Assembly (NCBI GenBank): GCA_021792555.1
Contig: JAJYUL010000009.1
Location: 23,849-87,848, forward strand
Source of the DNA: Pseudomonadota bacterium
GTDB lineage: Bacteria > Pseudomonadota > Gammaproteobacteria > Steroidobacterales > Steroidobacteraceae
Direction: 5' to 3'
DNA: 64,000 nt
The notes under the pieces were generated by a model that saw nothing but the letters and a program-made list of their open reading frames with translations, had not been told where the DNA came from and searched no databases. Position numbers and translations under genes: made by a program. How positions within the stretch are numbered: position 1 is the stretch's first letter; every line of letters starts with the position of its first letter. Shown one piece after another: positions 36,591 to 45,404 of this stretch.

Positions 36591-37234
36591 TGGCGGCCCT
36601 TATGATCTGCAATACGCTGAGCGACCCTGAAGGACCGACACGCGATGCGCGTGGCGCGCGCGCCGACCTCGCAGCCGGCGCGCAGGATGCATGCAGCAGA
36701 TTTCCTCGAGCCCCGCGCGGCCACTTCGGATCGCGCGGCTTCACGCTGGTGGAAGTGCTGGTCGCGGTCTTGGTCATCAGTATCGGCATGCTCGGCGTGG
36801 CGCGCCTGGTGCTCGCCGCGGTAAAGGCCAACGACAGCGCGTACTTCCGCACCCAGGCAGCGAATCTTGCCTACTCTATCCTCGATGAGATGCGGGCAAA
36901 CCGTACCTACGCCATGAGCGCCCCCGGGTACACCGCCACCGGTCCGGTCTCGAACCCGGGCTACCAGTGCGTCGGCACGGGCAACACCTGCACGGCTGCC
37001 GAGATGGCCCAGTACGAGCTGTACCGGTGGCAGCAGCAGCTCAACTCCGCCACCGGCGGCGCACTGCCCAGGGGTACCGGTACGGTCAGCATGCAATTCC
37101 CGACCGGACCGGGCCAGCTGCCGATCGCCACCATCACCATTACCTGGGACGACAGCCTCGCGCAGTGGGCTTTCGGTACGCCGCAGAACACCACGCCGAC
37201 TTCCGCCACCTTTACGCTGGAGGGCGTGCTGTGA
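36590..37234 (+). CDS. pilV: Type IV minor pilin PilV
   Basis: 214 residues from ATG 36590, which overlaps the preceding stop (TAATG). The prepilin motif SRG-FTLVEVLVAVLVISIGML is classical. The leader before the cleavage glycine is about 50 residues, much longer than usual. An ATG at 36602 shortens it by only four residues, so the true start is uncertain. The globular part carries Cys pairs (YQCVGTGNTCTAAE). It is a minor pilin acting with PilW, PilX and FimU in pilus assembly. Confidence 0.88.
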   Translation: MAALMICNTLSDPEGPTRDARGARADLAAGAQDACSRFPRAPRGHFGSRGFTLVEVLVAVLVISIGMLGVARLVLAAVKANDSAYFRTQAANLAYSILDEMRANRTYAMSAPGYTATGPVSNPGYQCVGTGNTCTAAEMAQYELYRWQQQLNSATGGALPRGTGTVSMQFPTGPGQLPIATITITWDDSLAQWAFGTPQNTTPTSATFTLEGVL

Positions 37235-38397
37235 GAGCGAGCGCCGCCAGCCGCCGCGCCCGCGCGCATCACCCGATGCTGGCGCGCGGCTTCTCGCTGC
37301 TCGAACTGATGGTCGCGCTCGTGCTCGGGCTGATCGTCACGGGCGCGGTCATCTCGACCTTCGTCAGCGTGCATTCGGCCTCGAAGGACACCACCGGCAT
37401 CGCCGACCTGGCCGACAATGGCCGCATCGCGCTCGACATCCTGCAGCAGTCGCTGCGCAGCGCAGGCTACATGGCTTGCAACAGCACGCTGCGGCAGGTC
37501 ACCACGGTTGCGCCCAACGCAGGCGATCCGCTCGAGAGCGACCTGACCGAGGCCCTGGCCGGCTATGAGGCCTCCGGAAGCGCTCCGGGCAACACTCTGA
37601 GCCTCAGCGAGAATCCGCAGGGCACCAGTTCGCTCTCAGACTGGGACAGCACTCCGGAGCTCGGCGGGCAATTGGACCCCTCGGCGGCGACCGATTCCTC
37701 AGCCCTGCCCATCAAGGGCAGCGACGTCATCGCGGTGCATACCCTGTACTCGCAGGTATTGCCCGTGTACACGACCGCCCAGTCCGGGAGCGATTCGGTG
37801 ACCGTGCAGAGCACGAGCGGGTTCAGCGCCGGCCAGCTCGGGGTCGTCTCGAATTGCGCCAGCTCCGTGGTCGACCCGATCGACGGCGTCAGCGGCAACA
37901 CCATCAGCTTCGCGCAGCCGCTCGGACAGGCCTTCGGCGCCGGCGCCGAGGTGGGCGTCGCAGATACGATCGTCTTTTACATCGGCACCGGAACCGACGG
38001 CGACGGGGCGCTCTACTCCTACTCGCTCGCCGGCAACTCCACCTTCGTCAATCCGCCCGCCGAAATCGCCCCCGATATCGAGAACATGCAGATTCTCTAC
38101 GGTGTGGACACCAACGGCTCGCTGGCGGCGACCGAGTACGTGACGGCCGATCAGCTGCCCACGGCCGTCGCGAACAATCCGGACTGCCCGGCGATCGCGG
38201 GCACGGCGGGCGTGGAGTTCAACTGCGTCGTCAGCGTGAAGATTGCGCTGCTCGCAGCAAGTCCGCCCGGCGCCATGCCGATGCCGACGCAGGCCCGCAC
38301 GTACGATCTGCTCGGCACGCAGGTCACCGCCCCTATCGATACGCGCATGCGGCAGGTATTCGAAACCACCGTTACGCTGCGCGACACCACTGACTGA
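37231..38397 (+). CDS. pilW: Type IV minor pilin PilW
   Basis: 388 residues from GTG 37231, overlapping the pilV stop (GTGA). The prepilin motif ARG-FSLLELMVALVLGLIVTG follows a 20-residue leader. The N-terminal helix continues with STFVSVHSASKDTTGIADLA and GRIALDILQQSLRSAGYMAC, a PilW signature. The C-terminal region has Cys pairs (DCPAIAGTAGVEFNC). Length and gene order match PilW of the Pseudomonas-type cluster. Confidence 0.92.
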   Translation: MRASAASRRARAHHPMLARGFSLLELMVALVLGLIVTGAVISTFVSVHSASKDTTGIADLADNGRIALDILQQSLRSAGYMACNSTLRQVTTVAPNAGDPLESDLTEALAGYEASGSAPGNTLSLSENPQGTSSLSDWDSTPELGGQLDPSAATDSSALPIKGSDVIAVHTLYSQVLPVYTTAQSGSDSVTVQSTSGFSAGQLGVVSNCASSVVDPIDGVSGNTISFAQPLGQAFGAGAEVGVADTIVFYIGTGTDGDGALYSYSLAGNSTFVNPPAEIAPDIENMQILYGVDTNGSLAATEYVTADQLPTAVANNPDCPAIAGTAGVEFNCVVSVKIALLAASPPGAMPMPTQARTYDLLGTQVTAPIDTRMRQVFETTVTLRDTTD

Positions 38398-38414
38398 GCC
38401 ACACCGGACGCATC

Positions 38415-38957
38415 ATGACCGCTCAGCAAGACATCCGAGCAGGCAACGCCAAGCGGCAGCGGGGCACGGTCCTGTTCGTGTCGCTCATTTTTCTCCTCGT
38501 CCTCACCTTGATTGCCGTGATGCTCGCCCGTTCGCAGACCACCGAGGAGCGTCTGGCGCAGAACGACGCGAACCACGATGTCGCCCTCGAGGCCGCCGGC
38601 GCCACGCTGCGCTTTGCAGAAATGAATCTCGACGAAGGCACCTACACCGATTTCACGCAGGACACCGGCGGGCTCTACCAGCTCAATCCGTTGAACAACA
38701 GAATCTACTCCCCGACCCTCTGGACGCAGACGGCCGCGGTGATGTCCTACACCGGACCGGCGCTGCCGTCGATTTCCCCGGCGCCGCAGTTCATCGTCGA
38801 GCAGATGCCCTCGGTGCCCAAGCCCGGCACCCCGCTCGGGGGATGCAACGGTTACGGCGCCAACGGCTGCGTTCAGGTCTTTCAGATCACCGCCCATTCC
38901 ACGGGGGCGGATCAGACCGCCAACGCGACCCTGCGCAGCACCTACGAGGTGGAATGA
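38415..38957 (+). CDS. pilX: Type IV pilus assembly protein PilX
   Basis: 180 residues from ATG 38415. A basic leader (AKRQRG) precedes a hydrophobic helix TVLFVSLIFLLVLTLIAVML followed by ARSQTTEERLAQNDANHDVA, the PilX pattern. Like other PilX proteins it lacks the usual aromatic first residue after the cleavage glycine. Cys in GGCNGYGANGCVQVF may form a disulfide. The stop overlaps the pilY1 start (ATGA). Confidence 0.9.
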   Translation: MTAQQDIRAGNAKRQRGTVLFVSLIFLLVLTLIAVMLARSQTTEERLAQNDANHDVALEAAGATLRFAEMNLDEGTYTDFTQDTGGLYQLNPLNNRIYSPTLWTQTAAVMSYTGPALPSISPAPQFIVEQMPSVPKPGTPLGGCNGYGANGCVQVFQITAHSTGADQTANATLRSTYEVE

Positions 38958-41900
38958 CCATGAGCGCCCGCACATCGACCCGCGCCCGGGGCCCCATCCG
39001 TCGCAGCTTCCTGCACAAGCTGGCGGCCTGCGCGCTTACCGCCGCGTACAGCATGGGTGTGGCGATCGCCGCCGCGCCGCCGATCAATATCTCGCAGACA
39101 CCGCTCACGGTGACCATCCCCGCCCACCCGCAGGTCCTGATCGCGATCGGCAACTCCCAGTCGATGGACGGCACCCTGAGCGGCGCGATCATGACCGGCG
39201 CCGGCTCGCTCGGCTCGAGCATGAGCCTGCTCGAGACGCAGGATCCGAACACCACCCTGCCGCCGGCATCGCCCGTTGACTTCACCGTGCCGGCCGGATT
39301 CATCCCGCCGGTGACCGGCGGGGCGGGCAGTGAGCCCTACACGGCGCACTGCGTCTCGCCGCAGCCGACCGGCGATTTGTGCGACAACTCCCCGAGCCGG
39401 CTCAACATCGCCAAGGCCGCCATCACGACCGTGCTGAACTCGTTCATGGGCGACACGGACTTCTCGCTGATGGACTACCAGACTTCGAACCTGCAAGAGG
39501 ATACGACCTGGGTCTATGAGATGAGCCCGATGAACGGGCCGTTCGTCTTCACGAACACCCCGAGCGCCGGAACGGAATACGTGGCCAATCCCTGCTATGG
39601 CTACACCGCCTCAAGCAATCAGGCCAATACCGATTGCGGCTACCTCGACCCGCAGAACAATTCGGTGATCAATCCCACCACGGGACTTCCGGTGGCAACG
39701 GTCGCCGCCGGACTGACGCTCGCGACCGCCGAGTACATGGAAGTGAGCGCGAGCAGCGACGATGCCGACATCAATGACGTGCTTTATGCGGGCGGTGTAG
39801 ATCCCATCTGTGTGGTCTATGGCGGACCCTCTCCCACAAATCCCTGGCCGCCCCATTTCACAATGGGCAACTACAACAATTCGAGCATTTACGAGCGGTA
39901 TGACGGATCCGTGGCCGGGGCGAACTGCGCCCTCGAAACGGGACCCACCAATGCCGGCTTCGTGCCGTATGCGCCGGAGACGATGTATATCGAGCGCGGC
40001 TTCGGCTATTACGCCTATAACGTCACGTCCTCGCCGGGTTCCTCGTACTGGGATCCACTGGTCCGATTCTCGCAGGGCAACGCGGGTCAGAACCCGACGC
40101 AATCCTCGGTTCAAACGGCGCTGAGCTACTTCACGCCGTATCTGGCGCCCGAGACCAACGATCCGGGCACGACCGAGATCAAGGCGAGCGCCGTGCAGTC
40201 GCCGATTGCCGGGCTGCTGCAGAACGCGCAGCTGTACTTCCAGCACGTCCAGAGTAATGACAGCTCAACCAGTGGAACCAGTTGCGCGCCCCAACGTTAC
40301 ATCATCCTGGTGACCGATGGGCTGCCCACCATGGATCTCAACGGCGCCGCATGGCCCCCGCCCGGCTCGACCTCGGCGCAGGAGTACGGCGAGACCGTCA
40401 GTTTCAACAGCGACGGGTCGCTCGACACCTCGGCGACCAATGACCAGGCGCTGCTCGATACCATCTCGCAGCTGCAGGCCCTGAAGAAGGCCGGCATCAA
40501 AACCTACGTTGTCGGGCTCGGCGCCGGCGCCGCGGGCGCGGGCGCAAGCGTGCCAAGCCAGGTGCTCACGGCGATGGCGATCGCCGGCGGCACCTCGAGC
40601 TACTTCCCGGCCACCGACCCGACGACGCTCACCAGCGACCTGAACACCATTCTCGGCCAGGTCCAGCAGGCCACGCAGTCGGTATCTTCCTCGGCGGTGA
40701 ACTCGACCGGCATTCACGTCGGCTCGCTCGCCTTCCAGGCCCAGTTCACCTCCTCGGACAAGTACCAGGACTGGACGGGAAATCTCTACGCGTTCCCGAT
40801 CGATACCAGTACCGGATACGTCAACACCAATCCCGCCGATGCGGTCTGGAACGCGCAGGCCGAGCTCGACGCCACGCCGTGGCAATCGCGGCTGATCGCG
40901 ACCTGGGATCCGGTGACGCATCAGGGCATCCCGTTCGAATGGACCTCCGGCACGCCGACTTCCGGCATCGCCAGCTCCACGGCGCTGGGTCAGGAGCTCA
41001 GTACCAACCCGGCATACAATTACAACGGCCAGGATGCGCTCGATTACCTCAGGGGAGACCGCTCGCTCGAGCAGGATCAGGGCGGAGAGTATCGCAGCCG
41101 CTCGCACGTCCTAGGGGATATCGTCGACAGCGCGCCGCTGTACGTCGGTCCGCCAAGCGGGGCGTTTCAGAGCACTTCGTACACGGCGTTTGAACAGCAG
41201 TACGCCAACCGCACGCCGGTGATCTACGTGGGCGCGAACGATGGAATGCTGCACGCCTTCGATGCGCTCAACGGCAAGGAGCTCTTTGCCTACATTCCGA
41301 ACGCCGTCTTCCCCAATCTGATCAATCTCACCTACCCGCTCTACAACGAGAACCACATGTTCTACGTCGACGGGTCGCCCGGGGCCTGGGACGTGCAGTT
41401 CAGCGACGGCTCCTGGCATACGATCCTGGTCTCCGGCGAGGGCGCCGGAGGCAAGAGCATCTTCGCGCTCGATGTGACCAACCCGGCGGCCATGACCACC
41501 GAGGCGAGTGTCGCGCAGAACGTGCTTTGGGAGTTCACCGACAGCGACCTCGGCTATACGTTCGGCACCCCGTCGGTGACCACGACGAATGCCGGAACGC
41601 TGGTCTTCTTCGGCAACGGTTACGACAGCACGGCGGAGATGCCGTACCTGTACGCGCTCAACCCCCAGACCGGCGCGCTCGTGGCCAAGATCAATCTGTG
41701 CAGCTTCGATCCCGGCACGTGCAACACGAGCGAGCCGAACGGACTGTCGGGCGTCACGGTGGTCAACAGCACCGGAGCGCCGACGGGCGCGAACGTGCTG
41801 TATGCCGGGGACCTTCAGGGCAACGTCTGGCGGGTGGACATCTCGAGCAGCAACCCGAGCAACTGGACCGCCTCGCTTCTCTTCAAAGCGGTCGACTCCT

Positions 41901-42682
41901 CCGGCAATCCGCAGCCGATCACCACCACGCCGGTGGTGACGCTCAATCCGGACTTCCCCCGCCTCCCGGGCCTGATGGTCTATGTCGGCACGGGCCAGCT
42001 GCTCTCGGCAAGCGATCTGACCTCCACCCAGGTGCAGAGCATCTATGGCCTGTACGATGCGATGCCTAATGCCGCGCCGATCACGCGCTCGCAGCTGGTG
42101 CAGCAGACCATCACGGCCACGACCGTGACCACGCTCAGTGGCAGCACCGTCGATGCCCGGACCGTCACCTCCAATCCGGTGGATCTGCCGACTCAGATGG
42201 GCTGGTACATTGATCTGAACGTCGCGCCCGGCGAAGAGGTCGTCACGCAGCCCGCGCTCGTCGCCGGCGCCCTGATCGTGACGACCAACCAGCCATCGGG
42301 CCTCGTGTGTCAGGGCGGGTTCAATTCCTGGCTGTATGCGCTCAACTTCCGCAACGGCAGCCTGTTCCCGACGCCCTTGATTGACACCACCGAAAGCGGG
42401 AGCATCTCCACGACACAGCCGCAGGTTGCCGGACTGTACCTCGGGGACATCTACGCCTCCGCGGCGCGGGTGACTTCAGGGTCCCTCGGTGGCGGCTCGG
42501 CCAATCTTGATATCTTCGTCAATGAGTCGAATGCTCCGAACACATCCGGCGCGTACACGAGTTTCGGCCAGAACCAGCAACCGCTGTGCAGCGGAGGGGC
42601 GTCGGTCTGCGGCGATCCGATCCTCAATGTGCTCGGCAAGGGCGGCGGCCAGAGCCGCACGGCGTGGTGGGAGATCCGCTGA
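38954..42682 (+). CDS. pilY1: PilY1-type pilus tip/biogenesis protein
   Basis: 1242 residues from ATG 38954 (overlap ATGA with pilX); a second ATG is two codons later. A signal region (LHKLAACALTAAYSMGVAIA) is followed by a VWA-like N-terminal half that includes RYIILVTDGLPTMDLNGAAW. The C-terminal half is the PilY1 beta-propeller, with the diagnostic VIYVGANDGMLHAFDALNG and several VYVGTGQ/LYALNPQTG blades. Propellers of this family bind calcium and regulate pilus retraction. It may act as an adhesin or mechanosensor at the pilus tip. Confidence 0.94.
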   Translation: MTMSARTSTRARGPIRRSFLHKLAACALTAAYSMGVAIAAAPPINISQTPLTVTIPAHPQVLIAIGNSQSMDGTLSGAIMTGAGSLGSSMSLLETQDPNTTLPPASPVDFTVPAGFIPPVTGGAGSEPYTAHCVSPQPTGDLCDNSPSRLNIAKAAITTVLNSFMGDTDFSLMDYQTSNLQEDTTWVYEMSPMNGPFVFTNTPSAGTEYVANPCYGYTASSNQANTDCGYLDPQNNSVINPTTGLPVATVAAGLTLATAEYMEVSASSDDADINDVLYAGGVDPICVVYGGPSPTNPWPPHFTMGNYNNSSIYERYDGSVAGANCALETGPTNAGFVPYAPETMYIERGFGYYAYNVTSSPGSSYWDPLVRFSQGNAGQNPTQSSVQTALSYFTPYLAPETNDPGTTEIKASAVQSPIAGLLQNAQLYFQHVQSNDSSTSGTSCAPQRYIILVTDGLPTMDLNGAAWPPPGSTSAQEYGETVSFNSDGSLDTSATNDQALLDTISQLQALKKAGIKTYVVGLGAGAAGAGASVPSQVLTAMAIAGGTSSYFPATDPTTLTSDLNTILGQVQQATQSVSSSAVNSTGIHVGSLAFQAQFTSSDKYQDWTGNLYAFPIDTSTGYVNTNPADAVWNAQAELDATPWQSRLIATWDPVTHQGIPFEWTSGTPTSGIASSTALGQELSTNPAYNYNGQDALDYLRGDRSLEQDQGGEYRSRSHVLGDIVDSAPLYVGPPSGAFQSTSYTAFEQQYANRTPVIYVGANDGMLHAFDALNGKELFAYIPNAVFPNLINLTYPLYNENHMFYVDGSPGAWDVQFSDGSWHTILVSGEGAGGKSIFALDVTNPAAMTTEASVAQNVLWEFTDSDLGYTFGTPSVTTTNAGTLVFFGNGYDSTAEMPYLYALNPQTGALVAKINLCSFDPGTCNTSEPNGLSGVTVVNSTGAPTGANVLYAGDLQGNVWRVDISSSNPSNWTASLLFKAVDSSGNPQPITTTPVVTLNPDFPRLPGLMVYVGTGQLLSASDLTSTQVQSIYGLYDAMPNAAPITRSQLVQQTITATTVTTLSGSTVDARTVTSNPVDLPTQMGWYIDLNVAPGEEVVTQPALVAGALIVTTNQPSGLVCQGGFNSWLYALNFRNGSLFPTPLIDTTESGSISTTQPQVAGLYLGDIYASAARVTSGSLGGGSANLDIFVNESNAPNTSGAYTSFGQNQQPLCSGGASVCGDPILNVLGKGGGQSRTAWWEIR

Positions 42683-42726
42683 GCCGGGCTGGCGTCCCGC
42701 GGCGGGAAGATCATGATGAGGTGCAT

Positions 42727-43023
42727 ATGATGAGCAAGAAAATCCTGATGACGGCGGCAGTTGCCCTGGCGGTTCTCGGCCTGCATCCCGGCCGGGCTCT
42801 TGCCAACCGTCTCCTCTATCCTGTGACCGGCAAGGTCACAGCGACACCTGTCGGCCACCAGATCACGATCAACGGACGAACCTACCGGATCATGCACGGC
42901 AGCGCGGCGGTCAGGCAGGCACAGCAAATACTGCAGGGCGATGCGGTGCAGGTTGTCCTCACCGCGCCGGCCGGCTCCAAGACGGCCAAAGTGGTGGCGA
43001 TCCATGCAGTCCCACGGCGCTGA
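42727..43023 (+). CDS. Small exported protein between pilY1 and pilE
   Basis: 98 residues from ATG 42727 (GAGG 6 nt upstream); a second ATG follows directly. A signal peptide (MMSKKILMTAAVALAVLGLH, cleaved near ALA) precedes a small beta-rich domain (YPVTGKVTATPVGHQITING, GDAVQVVLTAPAGSKTAKVV). I do not recognise the family; it vaguely resembles OB-like or DUF5666 domains. Its place in the operon suggests a role in pilus assembly or surface display. No Cys is present. Confidence 0.7.
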   Translation: MMSKKILMTAAVALAVLGLHPGRALANRLLYPVTGKVTATPVGHQITINGRTYRIMHGSAAVRQAQQILQGDAVQVVLTAPAGSKTAKVVAIHAVPRR

Positions 43024-43036
43024 TCGCAAGGCACCG

Positions 43037-43486
43037 ATGCACCGGCGTTGCGGCGCATCGGCGGGTTTCTCGCTGATCGAACTGCTGGTGACCATTGCCA
43101 TCATCGGCATCATGGGCGCGATCGCCTATCCGTCGTATCTGGCGTACACGGAGCGATCGGACCGCACGGATGCGACGACCACGATGTTCAACGATGCACA
43201 GATCCTGCAGCGTTGCTACACCCAGACGTACGATTACGGGCAGTGCCTGACGACGACCGCCCCGGCGGGCGTAACGGGGGTGCCGCCCGGCCCGAGCGCC
43301 TCGCCGCAGGGTTACTACAACATCACGGTCACGGCACCTTCGGCCGACCAATACACGATCACGGCCACCCCGGCGAAGCCGCCGCAGACCTCGGACACCG
43401 GCTGCACGAGCTTCACGCTGCAGAGTGATGGGGCGCAGCAGTCCACCGGCAGCGCCTCGAGCGAGACCTGCTGGGGCACAGGTTAA
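43037..43486 (+). CDS. pilE: Type IV minor pilin PilE
   Basis: 149 residues from ATG 43037; an in-frame ATG at 43004 overlaps the previous gene and would only lengthen the leader. The prepilin motif SAG-FSLIELLVTIAIIGIMGA is intact with the +5 Glu, followed by AYPSYLAYTERSDRTDATTT. C-terminal Cys pair (TGCTSF...SETCWG) forms the usual D-region loop. It is the last gene of the minor-pilin cluster and ends shortly before a strong hairpin. Confidence 0.92.
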   Translation: MHRRCGASAGFSLIELLVTIAIIGIMGAIAYPSYLAYTERSDRTDATTTMFNDAQILQRCYTQTYDYGQCLTTTAPAGVTGVPPGPSASPQGYYNITVTAPSADQYTITATPAKPPQTSDTGCTSFTLQSDGAQQSTGSASSETCWGTG

Positions 43487-43513
43487 CCGCGGGCCCGCAA
43501 CGGCGCTCTTTGC

Positions 43514-43540
43514 GCCGGGGCGGCGAGCGGCCGCCCCGGC
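43514..43540. terminator. GC-rich hairpin between pilE and a convergent gene
   Basis: GCCGGGGCGGC pairs with GCCGCCCCGGC around a GAGCG loop, giving an 11-bp perfect stem. It lies between the pilE stop at 43486 and the stop of the leftward YVTN-like gene at 43551. No T-run follows. Confidence 0.5.
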
Positions 43541-43550
43541 GTGCCCGCAG

Positions 43551-44654
43551 CTAATGCCTCGCGCCGAACACCTCGATGCAGCCCTGTGGACAGGGGCTGC
43601 CCGCGCCGCCTGCGATCGGCACGAATACCCGCCCCGTGCGCGGATCGGCCGCGACCGAGTGGGCATCGGGTCCGCTCGGAACGTTGCCGAGCCAGCGGTC
43701 AGTCAGTGAATCGACGACCCCGATCACCGGCCCGCCGGTGTTGGCTACTGCGGCGAGGTAATAGCGGTGCGCATGCGGGTCGGCCCACACCTCATCGGAG
43801 CCGCCCACCTCGGGCAGACGCGCCACGATGTGCCCGCTGGTATTGATGACGAACGAGCGGGCCGGAAAGCCCGCCGCCACGGCATCATCGCTGCAGCCGA
43901 TGAGCAGGTGCTGGTGGGGGCCGAGCGCGAGCCCGGCCGGCATGCAGCGCTTGAGCGGCAGGTAGCGCAGCAGCCGGCGGGTGCGCGGATCGATCACCGC
44001 CACCGCGCCACGCGCCTTGTCGTGATCGAGTGAGGGGATGGACAGGTAAATCAGCCCCGTCGCCGGATCCCAGACGGACTGCTCCGCCCCGTCGGTGGCG
44101 CGCGTGAGGACCAGCCGGCCGAGCACCTTGCGCGTGCGGGTGGAGATGAAGCTCACGAACGGCGGATCGTCCGCGTTGTTCACCGCCACCACCAGCTGAT
44201 CACGCGGGTCGTAGCTCATCTCATCGGTGCGCTTGCGCCCGCCCGTGAAGATGCTGGCAATCACCCTGCGGGTGCGCAGATCGACCACCTTGACCGTGCT
44301 GTTGCCGTCACCGGCCCAGAACTGCTCGCGCCCGACCGCGACCACACCGTTCGGCCCGGCCGCATCGTACCCCGTGGCCGCACGGTAGCCGGCGAAACCC
44401 GTGGCGCGGCCGAGGAACCGGCCGTTCGCGGCGTCGAAGAAATCCAGACCGTGGTTCGAGCGGTCCGAGAGCGCATACACGCCCGCGGCGTTGACATAGC
44501 TGATGTCGAACACCTGCAGCGGCTTTCCGGGCACGCGCAGCGTGGCGAGGTGCTTCAGCGGCGCGGTGCGGGCGGCGGCGTGCGCCGCGGCCGAACCCAG
44601 CGCCGCAAGGACGCTGAGCGCCGCGAGAGGCAGGAACGCGCGGATCGTCGGCAT
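43551..44654 (-). CDS. Exported YVTN-like beta-propeller protein
   Basis: 367 residues from ATG 44654 with a signal peptide (LPLAALSVLAALGSAAAHA). Repeated units such as VYALSDRSNHGLDFFDAANG, TVKVVDLRTRRVIASIFTGG, AVAVIDPRTRRLLRYLPLKR and VIGVVDSLTDRWLGNVPSG indicate a YVTN-type propeller. A Cys pair near the end (SPCPQGCIEVFG) is notable. Its function is unknown; it converges with pilE across a hairpin. Confidence 0.75.
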   Translation of the reverse strand: MPTIRAFLPLAALSVLAALGSAAAHAAARTAPLKHLATLRVPGKPLQVFDISYVNAAGVYALSDRSNHGLDFFDAANGRFLGRATGFAGYRAATGYDAAGPNGVVAVGREQFWAGDGNSTVKVVDLRTRRVIASIFTGGRKRTDEMSYDPRDQLVVAVNNADDPPFVSFISTRTRKVLGRLVLTRATDGAEQSVWDPATGLIYLSIPSLDHDKARGAVAVIDPRTRRLLRYLPLKRCMPAGLALGPHQHLLIGCSDDAVAAGFPARSFVINTSGHIVARLPEVGGSDEVWADPHAHRYYLAAVANTGGPVIGVVDSLTDRWLGNVPSGPDAHSVAADPRTGRVFVPIAGGAGSPCPQGCIEVFGARH

Positions 44655-44849
44655 GAGACCTTATCCTCTGTTCTAATGGGAGAAACCGGCGCACCATAGC
44701 GGCCGAGTGCTGACCAAGTCCTGACGCACCACCCGCGCCTTGAAGGGCCGGTGCGCCGCCCCCACTTCGGCCGGAACCGAACGCCTCGGCGCCCGGTCGA
44801 AGCTCGCAGGCTCTCAAGCCCACTCTCCATTCATCATCCGGAGCGCATC

Positions 44850-45251
44850 ATGGATTATCAGACCGCCGAAAATCAGGCCGTGCAACTGCAGAACCAGGCT
44901 GATCAGGTCGGCCAGGGCGTCAAGGCGCTCGCCGAGAAACTGCAGGCGAAACTGCCCGATCAGGCGCTCGCACGCGAACTGATGCTCGATCTGCGCGAGA
45001 CGGCGCTCGCCATCCAGAAGCAGAACCAGTCGGCGCTGATGCTCATTCAGCAGATGGCCGAATACATCCACTCGCTCGAGTCGCACATCAACGCGCAGCC
45101 GCAGCCGGCCTACCAGACCCGCGGCTGGTCGCAGCAGTCCTACGCCGGCAGCGGCGGCGGGTTCATGGGCAATGTCATGGCCGGCCTCGGCATGGGCGCC
45201 GGTTTCGGCCTCGCGAGCGACCTGGTGGGCAGCATCTTCAACGCCTTCTGA
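44850..45251 (+). CDS. Small protein with helical N-terminus and Gly-rich C-terminus
   Basis: 133 residues from ATG 44850. Residues ~1-85 are predominantly helical and Gln/Leu/Ala-rich (VQLQNQADQVGQGVKALAEK, LALAIQKQN-type stretches). A Gln/Pro/Tyr linker follows, then a Gly-rich hydrophobic tail containing GFMGNVMAGLGMGAGFGLAS and DLVGSIFNAF. A similar motif occurs in the protein at 46668-47495. No signal peptide was seen. I do not recognise the family with certainty; the tail is suggestive of DUF2076-like proteins. Confidence 0.65.
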   Translation: MDYQTAENQAVQLQNQADQVGQGVKALAEKLQAKLPDQALARELMLDLRETALAIQKQNQSALMLIQQMAEYIHSLESHINAQPQPAYQTRGWSQQSYAGSGGGFMGNVMAGLGMGAGFGLASDLVGSIFNAF

Positions 45252-45404
45252 CCGCGCGCTCCCGGCCGCCCGGGCCGGCTCATCGGCCCGGGCATGCCAT
45301 AATGGCAGGCCTTTGCCACCCTCGAGTCCGGGAGCCCGCGTGCCCAGCCCACGACCGCCCGCGCCCGCCGCGCCGCAGCGCCCCGCCCTCCCCGCGGAGC
45401 GCTG

